Positions 34,346-46,474 of a stretch of 64,000 nucleotides of DNA are shown here, in pieces. Below the pieces are notes generated by a model that was given only the letters and a program-made list of their open reading frames with translations, was not told where the DNA came from and ran no database searches. Position 1 is the first letter of the stretch. Each line of letters starts with the position of its first letter. Origin of the DNA: Oxytricha trifallax (lineage: Eukaryota > Ciliophora > Spirotrichea > Sporadotrichida > Oxytrichidae); the NCBI GenBank assembly GCA_000711775.1, contig ARYC01025427.1, forward strand, positions 1-64,000, read 5' to 3'. Made by a program: the position numbers and the translations under genes.

Positions 34346-35189
34346 ATTTTAGAGAATTAACTGAGAGATAGAAAAAAAAGTGCATTTAAAAAAAGAAAAT
34401 ATTTTTAAAAAATATTGACTAGATATACAAGTATTTTAAAAAATAATTTAGATAAAAAAAAGCCAGTATGAAATGCAAAAATTTAGAATTTTTAATTTAT
34501 TTTATATTAAATTTATGATTATTAATTATCAAAATATAAAGAATACTTCACTAAATTTGATTGACTTTATTGTTTATCATATTCTTTGCAAAATAATTTG
34601 AGTTGGATTTTAGAAAAATAAAAGAATAAATATACAAGATTTATGAAAGTTAATAATTTGTTTGTTATCTACAACCCCACTAAATATTTATTAAAACTAA
34701 AAATAAAGGATGATTCCTCTGTTTTACTCACAAATAAAAATAATATTAATTATAAATTAATATCTTAAATCATATTTTTGAAGTCAAATCTTGAAAAGCA
34801 GAGTTGGATCAAGTCACAGACTTCACAGTAGCTCTAAGGGTAATTTATGATTATCGTAAGAATACATGTTGCTAATTTACATTAATTAATTTGATGATGA
34901 ACTGTTATTAGATTTCTATTTTAGTTTATGATAATAAGAAGCCTTATTATTCTTAGTCGATTATTTTTAATTATATATATAAATATATATATTTATCCTA
35001 TTATTTATCTTAAATGTTGTGGATAATGGTCATGCTTATCTTTAATCTTGAGTGTGTAATGGGTTAATTAAAGTACTATATCAGATATCTCGTATTTAAT
35101 TCAATAATAGCTCATCATTCTAATAAGAAATTGTAAAGCCGTATTATTTCTTGCTCAAACAAATTCAATATAAATAATATTATTAAATT
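34346..35189. other. AT-rich spacer
   Basis: Includes an AT-dinucleotide tract near 34970-34995. No gene recognised. Confidence 0.4.
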
Positions 35190-35715
35190 AAAAAGATACT
35201 AAATAGGGAGTGCCTTCAGGTGACCGTGGATCCCATATGTGTTGCTTTCTATTTAGGATTCTTTTTGGTTTGGTAATCCGAACCATATAAGCCTAATATT
35301 GTCTCATGCAGGAGATGAAAGCGCCCAGAGACCTACCTGCAAATAACAACGAGCTAGCGGGGTTCAATCGCTCATGGAGAGAGCTCTAGAGAGCCGATTT
35401 CCCTGCCATTACGCCGTTAGTTGGCAGGGTGGATACAGTCTAACAAGGCTGGCAAGAAGGGAGGCAGGCGGGGGGAAGAAGTGGGACTGCATTCCACACA
35501 GTGATGAATGGCGGACGTCAGGAGCACAGAGGAGCCGAGCAATTGCTAGTCTTTTTCCACAGTTTTTACTCTCTTGAGGTTTTTTGGTTTTTTGGGGACT
35601 CAAGGTTATGTGCCACGTCATTCACACCAGCAACGTCATGACCCAAGGATGCAAATATTGGGTCATGTTATGACCCAGAATATCTCGTTATTAATTTAAC
35701 TTAAACTATTCACTA
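35190..35715. repeat. GC-rich island I1, SINE/retroposon-like
   Basis: About half G+C in a 20-25% G+C context with sharp borders. Both strands show an open frame around 35374-35621, but neither looks like protein. Near the 3' end ATGACCCAA...TTGGGTCAT forms a hairpin, followed by a short tandem CACTATT tail. GGTTCAATCGC at about 35359 resembles a Pol III B box in part. TGCCACGTCA is shared with the island at 46.5 kb. Interpreted as a non-coding retroposon or RNA gene; not proven. Confidence 0.45.
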
Positions 35716-36064
35716 TTCACTATTCAATATAAATAATAATAAAAAAGTACAATCCAGATATATATAATAGACATCAAATTTAATATTTTAGAATGTCTTT
35801 TATTTAAATTAGAAAATTATTCAAAAGTGCTGGAGTTTATTCAGAGAGGGTTAGGGACATCTTAAATCTGTTAAATCTTTGTTATAAAATATTTCTTATT
35901 TTCTTAACTCTATATCTTTTTCTAATTAAATTTGAATCTAGCAGTACTTATTTATCATTTTAATTGCTAGGTTTGTGCTTTATCGTTCTGTACTAAAATA
36001 AAAAATGACTTGAATAAAAAGTATATTATCCCTTCCCTTGAAATAAATCAAAAGAATACAACCT

Positions 36065-36420
36065 ATGTCTTTATTTCGAAGAATCATGGCTACAGGCTCA
36101 ATTAGTAGATCTTATTTGGAAGCTCTCCTGCTTAAGAATTATATTGACTATAGACAAGAAAGAAAGATGCAGAGGCATATTTTCTACATGCTCTAGTACC
36201 ACATAGCCCTTATGATTGCAAAAATGTTGACATTTATAATTCCACATCTAAAAGGTATGCCCATTCAGTCGACAAAAAATAAACTTTCATAACTTCCTCT
36301 TTCGTGAAGAATGTTATCTTTGGATTAAATTATAAGTGAAGGTACAGAAATGTTGCAGCTTTAGATTTTAATAAACACTTCGAATAATGAAGTGAAACTA
36401 CTAAAAAAATGCAATCTCCA
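36065..36420 (+). CDS. Small hypothetical protein, frame continues past TGA
   Basis: ATG 36065 (MSLFRRIMATGSISRSYLEA) to TGA 36305, 80 residues, free of internal TGA, with RQERKMQRHIFYMLQ and a hydrophobic patch (ALMIAKMLTFIIP). After the TGA the same frame continues protein-like (RMLSLDQIISEGTEMLQLQI) to about 36420, so the TGA may be a nonsense change in a longer gene. No family recognised. Confidence 0.45.
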
Positions 36421-37335
36421 AGAATACAAAAAAATAAAATAATTCTAGAATTAAATTATATAAATGAACTAATACAGATATTAATATTTATAAAATAAAG
36501 TTGTAAAAAAAAGAATAATTAAAGCATATTTTAAAATTTAATTCATGAAAAATTTAATGAAAAACAAAAAATAGAGCAGAGGTTCAATCCTATGAATAAA
36601 ATATAGATTTAATAATTCCCAACGATAAGACAGGTGGATGAGTTCGCGTTTACCGCATATGAAATCATTATTATTGTATTCCACAGAGTATTTATTGTGT
36701 GTAATATATTGGCGGTTTAAAAATTTGAATTTTTGCCAAAGATTTATCTAGAAACTTAAATAAATACTTATATTTCCATTATTTAAATTTCAATTCTTTG
36801 ACCTTATCAAGCGAGAAATATTATAAATTTTTCTCACTTAATGAGTTTATATTAATTTATTCTATAAATTAATGTTGTAAAAGATAAATAAGTATTAATT
36901 TATAAAAATGTTTAAAGCAAATTACTATTCTTTGAATTCTAAATATAATTATCATTTTTCCTCTTGTTTTTTCAATATTAGCATTTTTATTTAATTAAAG
37001 CTGTTATTTTAAGGATTAATGATATCTTAGTTTAAAATGATATCTTGCTTTGTCAAAAACTTTAAAGTTTATATTATATTTTTGATTAATCAGAGTATGC
37101 ATTTTATTGTATTTCAAGTTAAATAAATTAGCTTCCTTTAGCGAAAATGATCAATAATATTTTTTACTAAAAATTCAAATTAAAAATATGCAATAGAATT
37201 TCTATATATATCTTAATACTTTTTGGCAATTTTTAAATATAAAAGCTCAGCGATATCTTCTATAAAGGATTTAATTCTTATCATATCGTAAACTAAACGT
37301 TTGCTCCTTAGTACGCCAATCTTTAATAATACTAA
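36421..37335. other. AT-rich spacer
   Basis: A small GC-richer patch at 36620-36660 (GGTGGATGAGTTCGCG) has no identifiable feature. The rest is low complexity. Confidence 0.4.
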
Positions 37336-37339
37336 CGTA

Positions 37340-37515
37340 TAATAAGAGCATTTTTTAGAATAGTTTCATTGAAAAGATATCATTTTAGGATGCTGGTTTC
37401 TGTGAATGAAGCGTCAACTTTCATCAATGATAAGAAGAAAACGTGTACTCTTACTTTTCAAGTGTAGTCTCAAGCTTTCATCAAATATGAAGGATAGAGA
37501 AAAAAATGATAAACT
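37340..37515 (+). CDS. Short coding-like segment
   Basis: Plus-strand frame FRIVSLKRYHFRMLVSVNEA continuing STFINDKKKTCTLTFQVQSQ to TGA near 37508. Could be a single retained segment or gene fragment. Unrecognised. Confidence 0.35.
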
Positions 37516-39189
37516 TGAAAACTATGACATTATCTGAAAGTTTGTACATTTGTGTCTTTTTAATGGGTGAGTACCGTATACTGAATTTATTAGGAGAATA
37601 TATATTCTAAGTAGGTTATTCAGTTAAAATAGAAATATTAGTCGTCAATGGAAATATACTTTTTTAGAAATACATTCTACTTATTTGAACTCCTTAAAAT
37701 ATTTTAATAATGTATTTTATAAATTTCCTAGTTTTTTGTATAAATGTTTATCATGCATGAATTTTGAAATGAAATTTTAATCAGCTCTTATATAAAAACT
37801 TAAAATTATTATATAACTTAAAAATGAAAATGGATTAGAATGGAATGGCTAAACAATTTTAATTTGAGTTATTATCTACTTTATTTTTTAATTTTCTGAT
37901 ATTTTTTATTGTTAATATAAATACTTTTGTTTAGAATTCTAAATTGATTCATTCTAAGACACTCAGAATTAAAGATACATGAGCAATGAGTATTTATTTG
38001 GAAATCATTATCACAAAATTCTATGATTATTGCAGAGATGACCAATTTTTTAGAAAACTTTAAAAGTAATATTATGCTAAACTTGCATCACAATAACGAT
38101 ATACCCTTTTTCGTTAAAATAGAATATGTTTGAAAAATAATTAAAAATACTAAAACAATAATACAAAAACTAATTACAGTTAGTAATTGCTTGATAGTTT
38201 CTAAATATTTGCATATTATTAATAGCTCTTTTGTTCATTTAAATTAAATTATACTTTTAATGACTATTTTATATTCTGTTATTTGGTATTTCAAATTAAT
38301 TATTTCCCGATTTATCTATTTTATCAATATTAATTTTAAATGTGAAAAAAATAAATACGATAATAAAGAAGTTTAAGAGCAAAAAGATGAAATTAATAAA
38401 ATTTTCAGGCTCATCTTGGCATTGTCAGTGAAATATGTTTGGACTAACTGTACGCATAAATCACTCTATTAGTCACAATAAGCTTAGTTTAAATGGGCTG
38501 TCTTGAAGAAAGTAATAGAATACTCAATCTTTTATAATAGCATATTTATTATTAGAAATTAATACCCTATATTTATAACATAAAATTTAGATAATAATAT
38601 ATTAATTTATGCTGAGAAAGTTTTTATAAATAAGATTATTATTTACTAATTTCTAGTTTCTCTATTTAAGACTAATTAAGAATTAAATTGTTTCTAAAGT
38701 CAATTTTTATTCTTTTCATTTTATTTCCAATTCCTTTTATTTATTTTAATTATTGATATAGTTTGTTTTTAATATAAGCAAAGTAAAATTTATTAGTAAT
38801 TTATAACATTAGAATTTTTTTAATAAATAAATGTTAAAAATAACAAATCTTTAAAATTATAAAAAATTATTTAGAAAATAAACAATTAAATCTAATATTG
38901 TTTTATTTAAAAGAGCCTACTTCTCTATAAAGAATTATCAATAAAGCATATTTAAAAGATAATTGTAAAATAATATAAAAGATGGGCTTAAGTAGTACAA
39001 ATATAAATTGTTTCATAATACTTTAATTGATACAATCAACTAAAATTCAAGCAATATCTTAAATAATAATGTTATAAAATAGATTTATTTTATATTTTCA
39101 TATTTATAGAATTTGAGTATTCCCCATTTTTTTACTTGCTTTTATTATATTTTGATAATATAAAGTGTAAAATATTAGATGTTATTGCT
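37516..39189. other. AT-rich region
   Basis: 37930-38140 and 38400-38540 are slightly more complex with short open frames on the plus strand; none convincing. No repeat ends or RNA genes seen. Confidence 0.35.
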
Positions 39190-39480
39190 TTTTGGCTCTG
39201 TCACCTGCATATATACTGATAACTCTTCGAAGGTCAATCTCAATCTGGACTTTATTTGTAAAAAGAAAAGTGCTGTAAGATGCTTATTTGAAAGGTGCAA
39301 TCCCACAATACTAGGGTAAATAAAAGCAAATTCTCGATTGTAATAGGCGGCATGAGAATCAGAGCAAGATTGTTTAAGAAATCACAAAAAGTAACACTAA
39401 AAATAAATCAAGCTGATGTAATTCGTTTTATAAAAAAATTCTTTCAAGCAAAATTTGTAAAAAACTTTTCAATTGATTGA
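39190..39480 (+). CDS. Short coding segments
   Basis: First frame: SVTCIYTDNSSKVNLNLDFI then CKKKSAVRCLFERCNP. A second frame from about 39286 reads RVNKSKFSIVIGGMRIRARL, KVTLKINQADVIRFIKKFF, ending TGA 39478. A shift, intron or insert near 39280-39300 would join them. Basic, Lys-rich; product unknown. Confidence 0.4.
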
Positions 39481-40476
39481 GTGTCAATTAATAATTATTA
39501 GGAAAATAAAGAGGAGTCTTATAATTTATAATGAAAACTAATCAAATATATATGGATTACTCTTATTAAAAATAATTACAGAAAAGAAATCTAATTGACT
39601 TAATATTATAATATAATCTTTGTATTTAGTTCCATCTAACCATACATACTTTGTATTCTATATATAAAAATTAATAATTATATATAATCATATAATAACT
39701 AATTTATTAAAGATACATAATATAAAAGATTCTAAATAAAATTATTAGAATTGTAAATAATATTATCTATTTTTTGAGAAGTATAATTCTATTCTTAGTA
39801 TTTAATTCATATTTAATTTAAATAAAAATTATTGTCTATTTTATGAATTAATTTCTTTTAATTTTGAGTTTAAAAAAGATGATTTTAAAGATTATTTTAT
39901 TGATTTTTATTTTTTTTCTTAAATTAAATAAACAGTAAGAAATAATAAATGAAATAATAAATTAAATAAAGAAGTGGTATTAAAGATATAAAATAGGTAT
40001 AATAATATTATTAATAGATTAATTTGGAGCTAAATAATAATAAATAAGATTTAATGTTATTCATAAATTTTCTTAAATCCTAATATAAAAATACAAGAAT
40101 ATATTTAGTAATAATCAGAGATAAAATATTATATCAATATCAAACTCAATCTAGATATAAGAACCCTATTGGTTTAAGAAAATCGCGTTTGTTCTATATG
40201 ATCTTTAACTTCTTGATAAATTTGTTGATAAAGTCAACATTCGTAAAAGTAATAAGTATGTCTATTAATTCTAAATAAATAAATTCAAAACTATGCGTGA
40301 AAATTTTAAATATTAAATAGAAAAGTACAATATTTATAGCATATATGAGCTATTTTAAATCAATATAATGATTTTAATAACTTCATTTTGTGTCTTAGAC
40401 ATAAATTTATATGCAACATTTATTTCGATTTAAATCTAAGCAATTTATATTAATATTTTGTTTATTAAAGTTAACC
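39481..40476. other. AT-rich spacer
   Basis: Nothing recognised beyond a modest complexity rise at 40140-40270. Confidence 0.4.
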
Positions 40477-40559
40477 AAAAGAGCATTTTTTTTGGTGATA
40501 AGTAAGTTGTAAAATTAAATTCACTTAATTCATTATCATCTTATTGAATTCCTTAATTA

Positions 40560-40825
40560 TAAAACCCCATAGATCAATTAAGAAGCGAGGATAGGAGTTA
40601 AGAACAATTAGATTAAAAATTAATTATAATTGGCTAATAATATAAATAATTAGGCTAAAATCAAATTAACACACCCTGATTGGATTATTTTATAAGGACA
40701 ATTAATCGAGCTAATAGTTTTAATAATTAGCCCAAACATTATAATTATACACCAATATAAATTAATTCTTAATTTAATTGTTCTTAACCCCAATTCTCAT
40801 GTCTTAATTGATCTATGGGGTTTTA
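40560..40825. mobile_element. 266-bp miniature element with A4C4 tips
   Basis: Inverted ends begin TAAAACCCCATAGATCAATT and pair with the reverse complement at 40806-40825; pairing continues imperfectly inward through TTAAGAACAATTA. No ORF. No clear target duplication. Related in size and structure to MITEs; the tip resembles one telomere-type repeat. Confidence 0.6.
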
Positions 40826-40844
40826 CATATACACTTCATATGCT

Positions 40845-41268
40845 TAATTATCATGATAGTTGATCGATTGGAGTTCCCTTATATATTCGCTAAAAATACT
40901 CTTTCCTGCTTCTGTTAGCTTAAATACAGAATCAATAAGTGAAAGATCAGTTGCGGTAGTATCGATGCCACAAAAAGCACTCCAATCATTTGCAACTAAT
41001 TCACTAGCAACGACATCACTACATTTATATACCTTTGTTTACGGTATCTGCGCAAAGTGGAATTTATAGCAAAGTAGAGAGTTCATCAATCTTAGTAACA
41101 CTGCACACGGGATGTACTGGACCTCATCTATTGGTGAGCACTGAATAAGAACCTACAAGGGCATTTTCTGCAATAGTTGTTCTGAAGACTTCCACACCCA
41201 ATATATCTGCGATAATTTCTTCAGTCTTCTTGTCGAACTCTGGGTGAACTAATCTGTTATTATGTTAG
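40845..41268 (-). pseudogene. Translation initiation factor 6 (eIF6) fragment, broken
   Basis: Minus-strand translation closely resembles the central-to-C-terminal part of eIF6, a ribosome anti-association and 60S biogenesis factor: [60 protein letters not shown], then after a one-base shift VASELVANDWSAFCGIDTTA and LIDSVFKLTEAGKS. A TGA (41124-41126) replaces the first Gly of the usual Gly-Gly-Leu-Val-His block, and the shift lies near 41025. The N-terminal half of eIF6 is absent; the fragment abuts an unrelated secreted-protein sequence upstream. Confidence 0.85.
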
Positions 41269-41749
41269 AGGAAATCTCTGTAGCCAGAGTAGCTCTCCTA
41301 AAGAGAATATGTCAAGACAGCTTAAGAATTCGCCTGCTGCTTCAGAGTTTTCGCTAAAATTGTGTAGTTTCATAAATCCATAGTAATGGTGAACTTTGCA
41401 ACTTGACTGAATCTCTCTTGTCGAAGGCTTGCATTAACTCGACGAGTCTGCATTGATTCATTTGTGCATTGAAATTAATGTTAAAGTCTCCTAACTTCGA
41501 CAAGAACTCAGCTGGGTTGAATTTAGAGTCAGTGTATTCAGTTGATGTGTGCACCTTGGTAATGTAGGCTGAGGCCTCAGTGCAAGCAACCAAGCAGATA
41601 TCTCTGACATTGGAGTTTTTATCAATGAGTGAAGTGCAGGTACCATCATTGAAATTAGATCGGGAATTTCAAAAGTCGTAAAGGGTGTCAGCTTCAACAA
41701 CGGTTTGAGCAACGGCTATCACGCTAAAGAGAACGAGGATGTTTTTCAT
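41269..41749 (-). pseudogene. Secreted Cys-containing protein fragment, broken
   Basis: ATG at 41747-41749 opens a classic signal peptide (MKNILVLFSVIAVAQ) with cleavage likely after VVEA. A TGA at 41669-41671 interrupts, and the same frame resumes NSRSNFNDGTCTSLIDKNS, ICLVACTEASAYITKVHTST. A shift near 41400 then gives HHYYGFMKLHNFSENSEAAG and EFLSCLDIFSLGELLWLQRF. Several Cys suggest an extracellular protein. Family unknown. It runs directly into the eIF6 fragment, so the locus is chimeric. Confidence 0.6.
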
Positions 41750-41850
41750 CTTTAAACTTTTAACTAGAATCTTAATACTTAAAATACTATATTTGATTTG
41801 AATTTGAATTTAATTTTACAACTTACTTATCACCAAAAAAATACTCTTTT

Positions 41851-42344
41851 ATGTAAAAAAGGTATAAGCAGATTTATGATTAGTAGAAATAAGTAACCTA
41901 ATTTGCTTAATTTTTGCAATCTTTAATTTTATTATAAAATACTTTTTTAAGAATCTCTTTTAGATATAAACATATTTAAAGGAAGTTTTAAATGATGATT
42001 CTTATAGGATAAGCCATCAATTATTTACTTAAATATATATTTAGAAATGCAATGCAATTTTACTTATCATTTTTGTAATGTGGTCTGAATTCACCCAAAA
42101 ACATGTTAATATAGGTATTTAATAATTCAAAATCTGGTTCTTAAAAGTATATTATATTCGAGATTTTTAAATCCTGTTTATATTACAATACTTGTAGAAA
42201 TGATATTTTTAATTTAACATGTAAATCCTTAGAATTTAAATGATATATTAAATTTATGTTTTTTATTTAAAAGTTCTTATAAATTTTTTTATAAGATTTA
42301 TCTTGAATATTTAAAAAGATTAGTTAGTTAGTTTTTAGCCATTG
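41851..42344. other. AT-rich spacer
   Basis: No gene or repeat recognised. Confidence 0.4.
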
Positions 42345-42965
42345 AATTAATTTACGGGAGGTTATCAACCGTTTATATGGATTAACATCAAACCTTTCAA
42401 AGTACTCTCGGACTAACACGACTTTCTGAATTCCCATGCGCTTTGTAGTAAGGGCATTTCTACATTGGCCTAAACCCCAGGTTATCTTGGTCTTATGCAA
42501 CTTCCAATTGCCCCCTCCGGGATTGTTTGTGTTCTGTTTGGCTGATTGTTCTTTTGTCCTCTCTTTTAGTTCTCTGTTTCTAAAAACCCCGGCTAGTTAG
42601 CTCACAGGGAAAATCCACAGCAGTTTTTACCCATGCTTAGTTTTTCTTTCTGGGATGTAGGGTCCCACTTTCCAAGCACAGTAGACTCATGACCCTAGTC
42701 GTAGCACCATGGCCCCTGAGAGGACAGTCACTCCCTGTGATAGGCACGTGGTGGGAACTTTAGTTTTAACACGACTTAAGTTCAGTTCGGTCGATTTTTT
42801 TATTGGCGTGGTCCCCCTATACCTTGCCTGACGTATTCTGAGTAACTCCTCAGATCCGAGACTTACCCTGAAAAACCAGGTGCTACTACGGTTTAGAACC
42901 CTCCGGGGTACCGGAATTGGTCGGGCTGGTTACCGACTTACCAGTAGGTCGAAACCTATTTAAAA
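42345..42965. repeat. GC-rich island I2
   Basis: About 620 bp, sharply bounded, near 50% G+C. No protein-like frame on either strand. Contains TATTGGCGTGGTCCCCCTAT, which resembles the TATTGGCGGTACCCCTCTAT block of fold-back element FB1, and TCCACAGCAGTTTTTACCC, similar to CCACAGTTTTTAC in I1. Could be a repeat family member or a structured RNA gene. Confidence 0.4.
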
Positions 42966-44460
42966 AGATAATTTGGAAGAAAAACAAGCATCTTAAATAC
43001 CTTAGTAAAAAGGCTTAAAAAATACCGTTTTGTCTCAGAAAAGACAAACTTTTCAATCTGGAAGACCTCAAAAACTTCAACTCTGAGTAAATAAGCTCAA
43101 AATAAATATATGTATATTATTTAAATATCTTGAATAAATTCAAAAAGAACTTGTTGACTTGTAATTACAAATATTCATTTCTAAAAGAAAATTATAAGTA
43201 TCATTTTTAACTTCTGCTATTTAAATATAAATATATTCTACTATATAAAACTTGAAATGAATAGATTAATTTATTTATAAATAATCAACTTTAAATCATC
43301 TTAAGAATTATGACTGAATAAATAATTTCATAGTTATATAAATTATTGCAAACTCAATGGAATAAAATTAGAGCATTGCATTAGATAAAATGCATTATAA
43401 GGCACAGGTATTTAAGGTAATAAATAGCTAAATTATGGGATAGAATGAAAAGAAAACAAATTAAATAAAGGTAGATAATTATAAGTGTATAAGCTTATAT
43501 TAATTAGGTCATCATATGATCCTTTTACTCGCCACGCAAATGAAAAAGATTAAATTGCTTAATTACAGGTATTCTCATGAGTAAATTAAAATGTTCTTTA
43601 ACGATGCAATTGATGCCCTAATAATAAGTCATTCAAGAAATATAACGAAATTTATAATAATAAGTTTAGCTTATCTAAGAACTTTTATGATATGACAGTT
43701 TTTATTTATATCATAATTCTAAAATTCAAATATACGAATTTTAATTGAAGTAAATTAAATAAATGAGAAAATATTAACGATTTTAAAATTATTATAAACA
43801 TAAGGTCTAATTAAGGACGAGGGATTGCCAGATACTGTTAAACTTGGAAATCTTTGTTTCATCACTCTATTTGTAGATATAAGCTGATCTTGGGGAACTC
43901 GCTCATGCACATGCAGTTTTAGAAATCAAATCCGACCACGGCTGATGACTTGCTTTTCGCCCAGTTTATTTATAGTAAATTCAAAAAATATTTTATTTTA
44001 TGCAAATAAATAATTATATGTTACGGGGAAAACGAATTAAATGCTTTAACTATTAACAAATGTAAAAGAGGCAATTTCTAGCAGGTCTTGGTGGATTCGC
44101 TTAATACTAATAGCTATAATTACGAATGAAAGGCAATCTAAAATTTATAAGCTGGTAAAACTCGTCAAAAATAATATTAAAAAAATTAATTCTCGAGCTA
44201 AACAATAAGTACTTTCAAAATCTATTGAGAGTTGAGAGCTTAATAACTGTACATTTCAAAATGTACAGAGTTTTTATTAAAAAAAAATTCTATATATATA
44301 GTAAATTATAAACACTAATAAATATCATGAGAGAAGGTAAATTTAATTAGACTAAATTTGGGGTGAAAAACACGATTACAATAAATTTGGACACTTGGTG
44401 AAAAGAAATCATAGTGATGTCACCAAGACATATCAATTTTTAAAATAATGTGTTGACATT
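42966..44460. other. AT-rich region with scattered complexity
   Basis: 43800-43970 is less AT-rich with no clear frame. At 44243-44264 CTGTACATTTCAAAATGTACAG folds into a tight hairpin followed by a T-run; significance unknown. Confidence 0.35.
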
Positions 44461-44541
44461 CAAAACCCCAAAACCCATTAATGAGTTTTATATGTGTTTT
44501 GATTGATATGGGTAATGTTGGGATTAGGGTTTCTTTGGGTT
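44461..44541. repeat. TBE-4 left terminal inverted repeat
   Basis: Pairs with 45597-45677; shared GAGTTTTATATGTGTTTTGA and GGGTAATGTTGGGGATT-like blocks. Confidence 0.88.
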
Positions 44542-45169
44542 ATGAAGTATCATTTTCATGCTGATTTAAAATATAAAAAAGATTTGTTTTAGAGAACTTT
44601 TCTTAAATACCCTTTGTGTAAAGAAGTATAGATATATATTTGAGAATTTTTTTAAGGAAATATTTAAATTGATAACATGCCTTTCAATGATATTCTACTT
44701 TTTCATAAATTATCATATTTTTCAATCATATATAAGAAACTAAAATACTACATTCATGAATTATTTTTGATATTTATACAAAAACCATTTTAAAAATTAA
44801 TGCTTTATTACTAATCAATTTTTCTTTATGCTAAAATAAAGAGTTAGCAAATTGTTCATAGTGCTTATTTCAAAGAGTTCTAGCAAAATTTTCAGGCATA
44901 AATATATAAAATATTCCAAATAATGGAGAAGTGAAAGATTTTAAAGATAATATTATATCAATTTGATCCATTAATTTGAGATAAAATGAGCAAAGATGTA
45001 TGTCTATCTTAAAATAAAGTATCTCCAGAAGTAAAAATAGACAAATCACCTATTAAATATAGGTTTCTTAAAGGAGGTCAATTAAAATGTCTATTATGGA
45101 GAAAGATATTGAAGTTGTAAACAAGTTTTAGTTATGAATTTACATTTTTAACAATAAGTTCAATTAAAA

Positions 45170-45360
45170 TAGCACCTAATTAATCAGTAATTTAATTAGG
45201 AGGACCTCCTAATAATGTTCTAATTTAATTAGGAGGTAATAACTAAGTTCAAAACCATATTAGGAGCAATTAAATTTATAATAAAATTAATTATGCTCCT
45301 AATAAAGTTAAAACTTAATATGAAGGACCTCCTAAAATAACAAAACTATATTGGGAGTAT
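45170..45360. promoter_or_regulatory. Repeat array retained in TBE-4
   Basis: GGAGGACCTCCTAATAATG, TTAATTAGGAGG, ATTAGGAGCAATTAAA, CTCCTAATAAAGTT and GGACCTCCTAAAA units in both orientations, matching the TBE-B intergenic array in order and spacing. Confidence 0.7.
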
Positions 45361-45596
45361 ATAAATTATACAAATAAGCAACTTCAAATATGGAATTTGA
45401 AATTCTGAAGAAATTTCACTATTTCGATAAAACTAAACAAATCATATCGAGAATTAAAGATAACATGAAATTTCATATATAATAATTGATAAAATGAATT
45501 TCTCAAGAGTCCATAGTTGTAAAAAATAGAATCATATTTAATTACTAAAAGAAAAAATAAAAATACGATGAAATTAGAAAACAAAATTTCAATCAA

Positions 45597-45677
45597 CCCC
45601 AAAGAAACCCTAATCCCCAACATTACCCGTCTCAATCAAAACACATATAAAACTCATTAATGGGTTTTGGGGTTTTG
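45597..45677. repeat. TBE-4 right terminal inverted repeat
   Basis: Inverted copy of 44461-44541, flanked by ATT. Confidence 0.88.
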
Positions 45678-46474
45678 ATTATAAGGAAATGACAAGAGAG
45701 TAAACTCTTGGATAAAGCCCAAATTTTAGAAACTGGATATCATAATGAACTAACTTTAAAATTTTATGATAAATTAATGAATGAAAAACATGATCATATC
45801 ACTTATCTGCAGGTAAACTTTTCAACTCACATTTTTAAATCAGCATTTCACTAAAATTCACCACATTACATAATAAATGTCAAGAGAGACTTCTTTCCGG
45901 TGCTACTCTAATTATTATTTTTAATGTCATCAAATGGGGTCGTTGTGATGAAAATATTATGAATATTATAATTATAAAATGAATATCTCATATGTCCTAT
46001 CTCATCTCATCGAGCTCATTAACCATCAATTTACAAAATCAGTTTGTTTTAAAAATTACTTTTTATTTCTAGAAAAATAGTTGATCTATTTCACTTGCTT
46101 ACTTTAGTAAATAACTCTTTAAAGACATTAAATTTTTTCAATCTGATTTTTAACTCATTTAAATTTTTAATTTTTAAAAACTTTTCTATATTTATAATTA
46201 TTTTTATATTTGAAATTATTATATATCTTAAATGATCTTTAATTATAATACCGTTATATTTGATGATGGCATCATGCCAAAGAAGAAAATATATTCATCA
46301 TTATATATTACTAAATTAGTTTCCCCTAAAATTCTTATCATTTTACCATAATTCTTTAATAATTCTAGTTTTGATTATGAAAAATATACAGCTATACAAA
46401 GAAGTAAACATAAATACTTAAAATTTCAATTAAATAAAGGAATAATATTTTAATCTAATTAACTCAACCACTTA
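45678..46474. other. AT-rich spacer
   Basis: No supported feature. Confidence 0.4.

Larger units (their letters stand above)
40477..41850. mobile_element. Inverted-repeat unit carrying gene fragments
   Basis: Bounded by inverted repeats of about 45 bp (40477-40524 and 41807-41850; core GGTGATAAGTAAGTTGTAAA) with roughly one mismatch and one indel. Inside are a nested element (40560-40825), an eIF6 fragment and a secreted-protein fragment, both minus strand. No transposase and no target duplication is visible. Looks like a transposon that captured host sequence, or a decayed gene locus that happens to be flanked by repeats. Confidence 0.5.
44461..45677. mobile_element. TBE-4: gene-less TBE derivative
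   Basis: 1217 bp between C4A4-type termini (CAAAACCCCAAAACCC at 44461; GGGTTTTGGGGTTTTG to 45677) with about 80-bp near-identical inverted repeats and a perfect ATT duplication (44458-44460, 45678-45680). None of the three TBE genes is present. A repeat array like that between the divergent genes of TBE-B is kept at 45170-45360. The 44560-45160 part is unrecognised AT-rich DNA. Confidence 0.88.

Noticed and set aside
35374..35621. Overlapping plus and minus ORFs in the GC-rich island
   Set aside because: Open mainly because the region is GC-rich; they overlap on opposite strands, neither has protein-like composition, and the borders match a repeat rather than a gene.
41354..41712. Two overlapping standard-code minus ORFs as genes
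   Set aside because: They are parts of one broken secreted-protein frame; the second is a shadow of it in another frame.
44243..44290. Hairpin plus T-run as a transcription terminator
   Set aside because: Rho-independent terminators are bacterial; no adjacent Pol III gene was found, so it is only noted as a hairpin.
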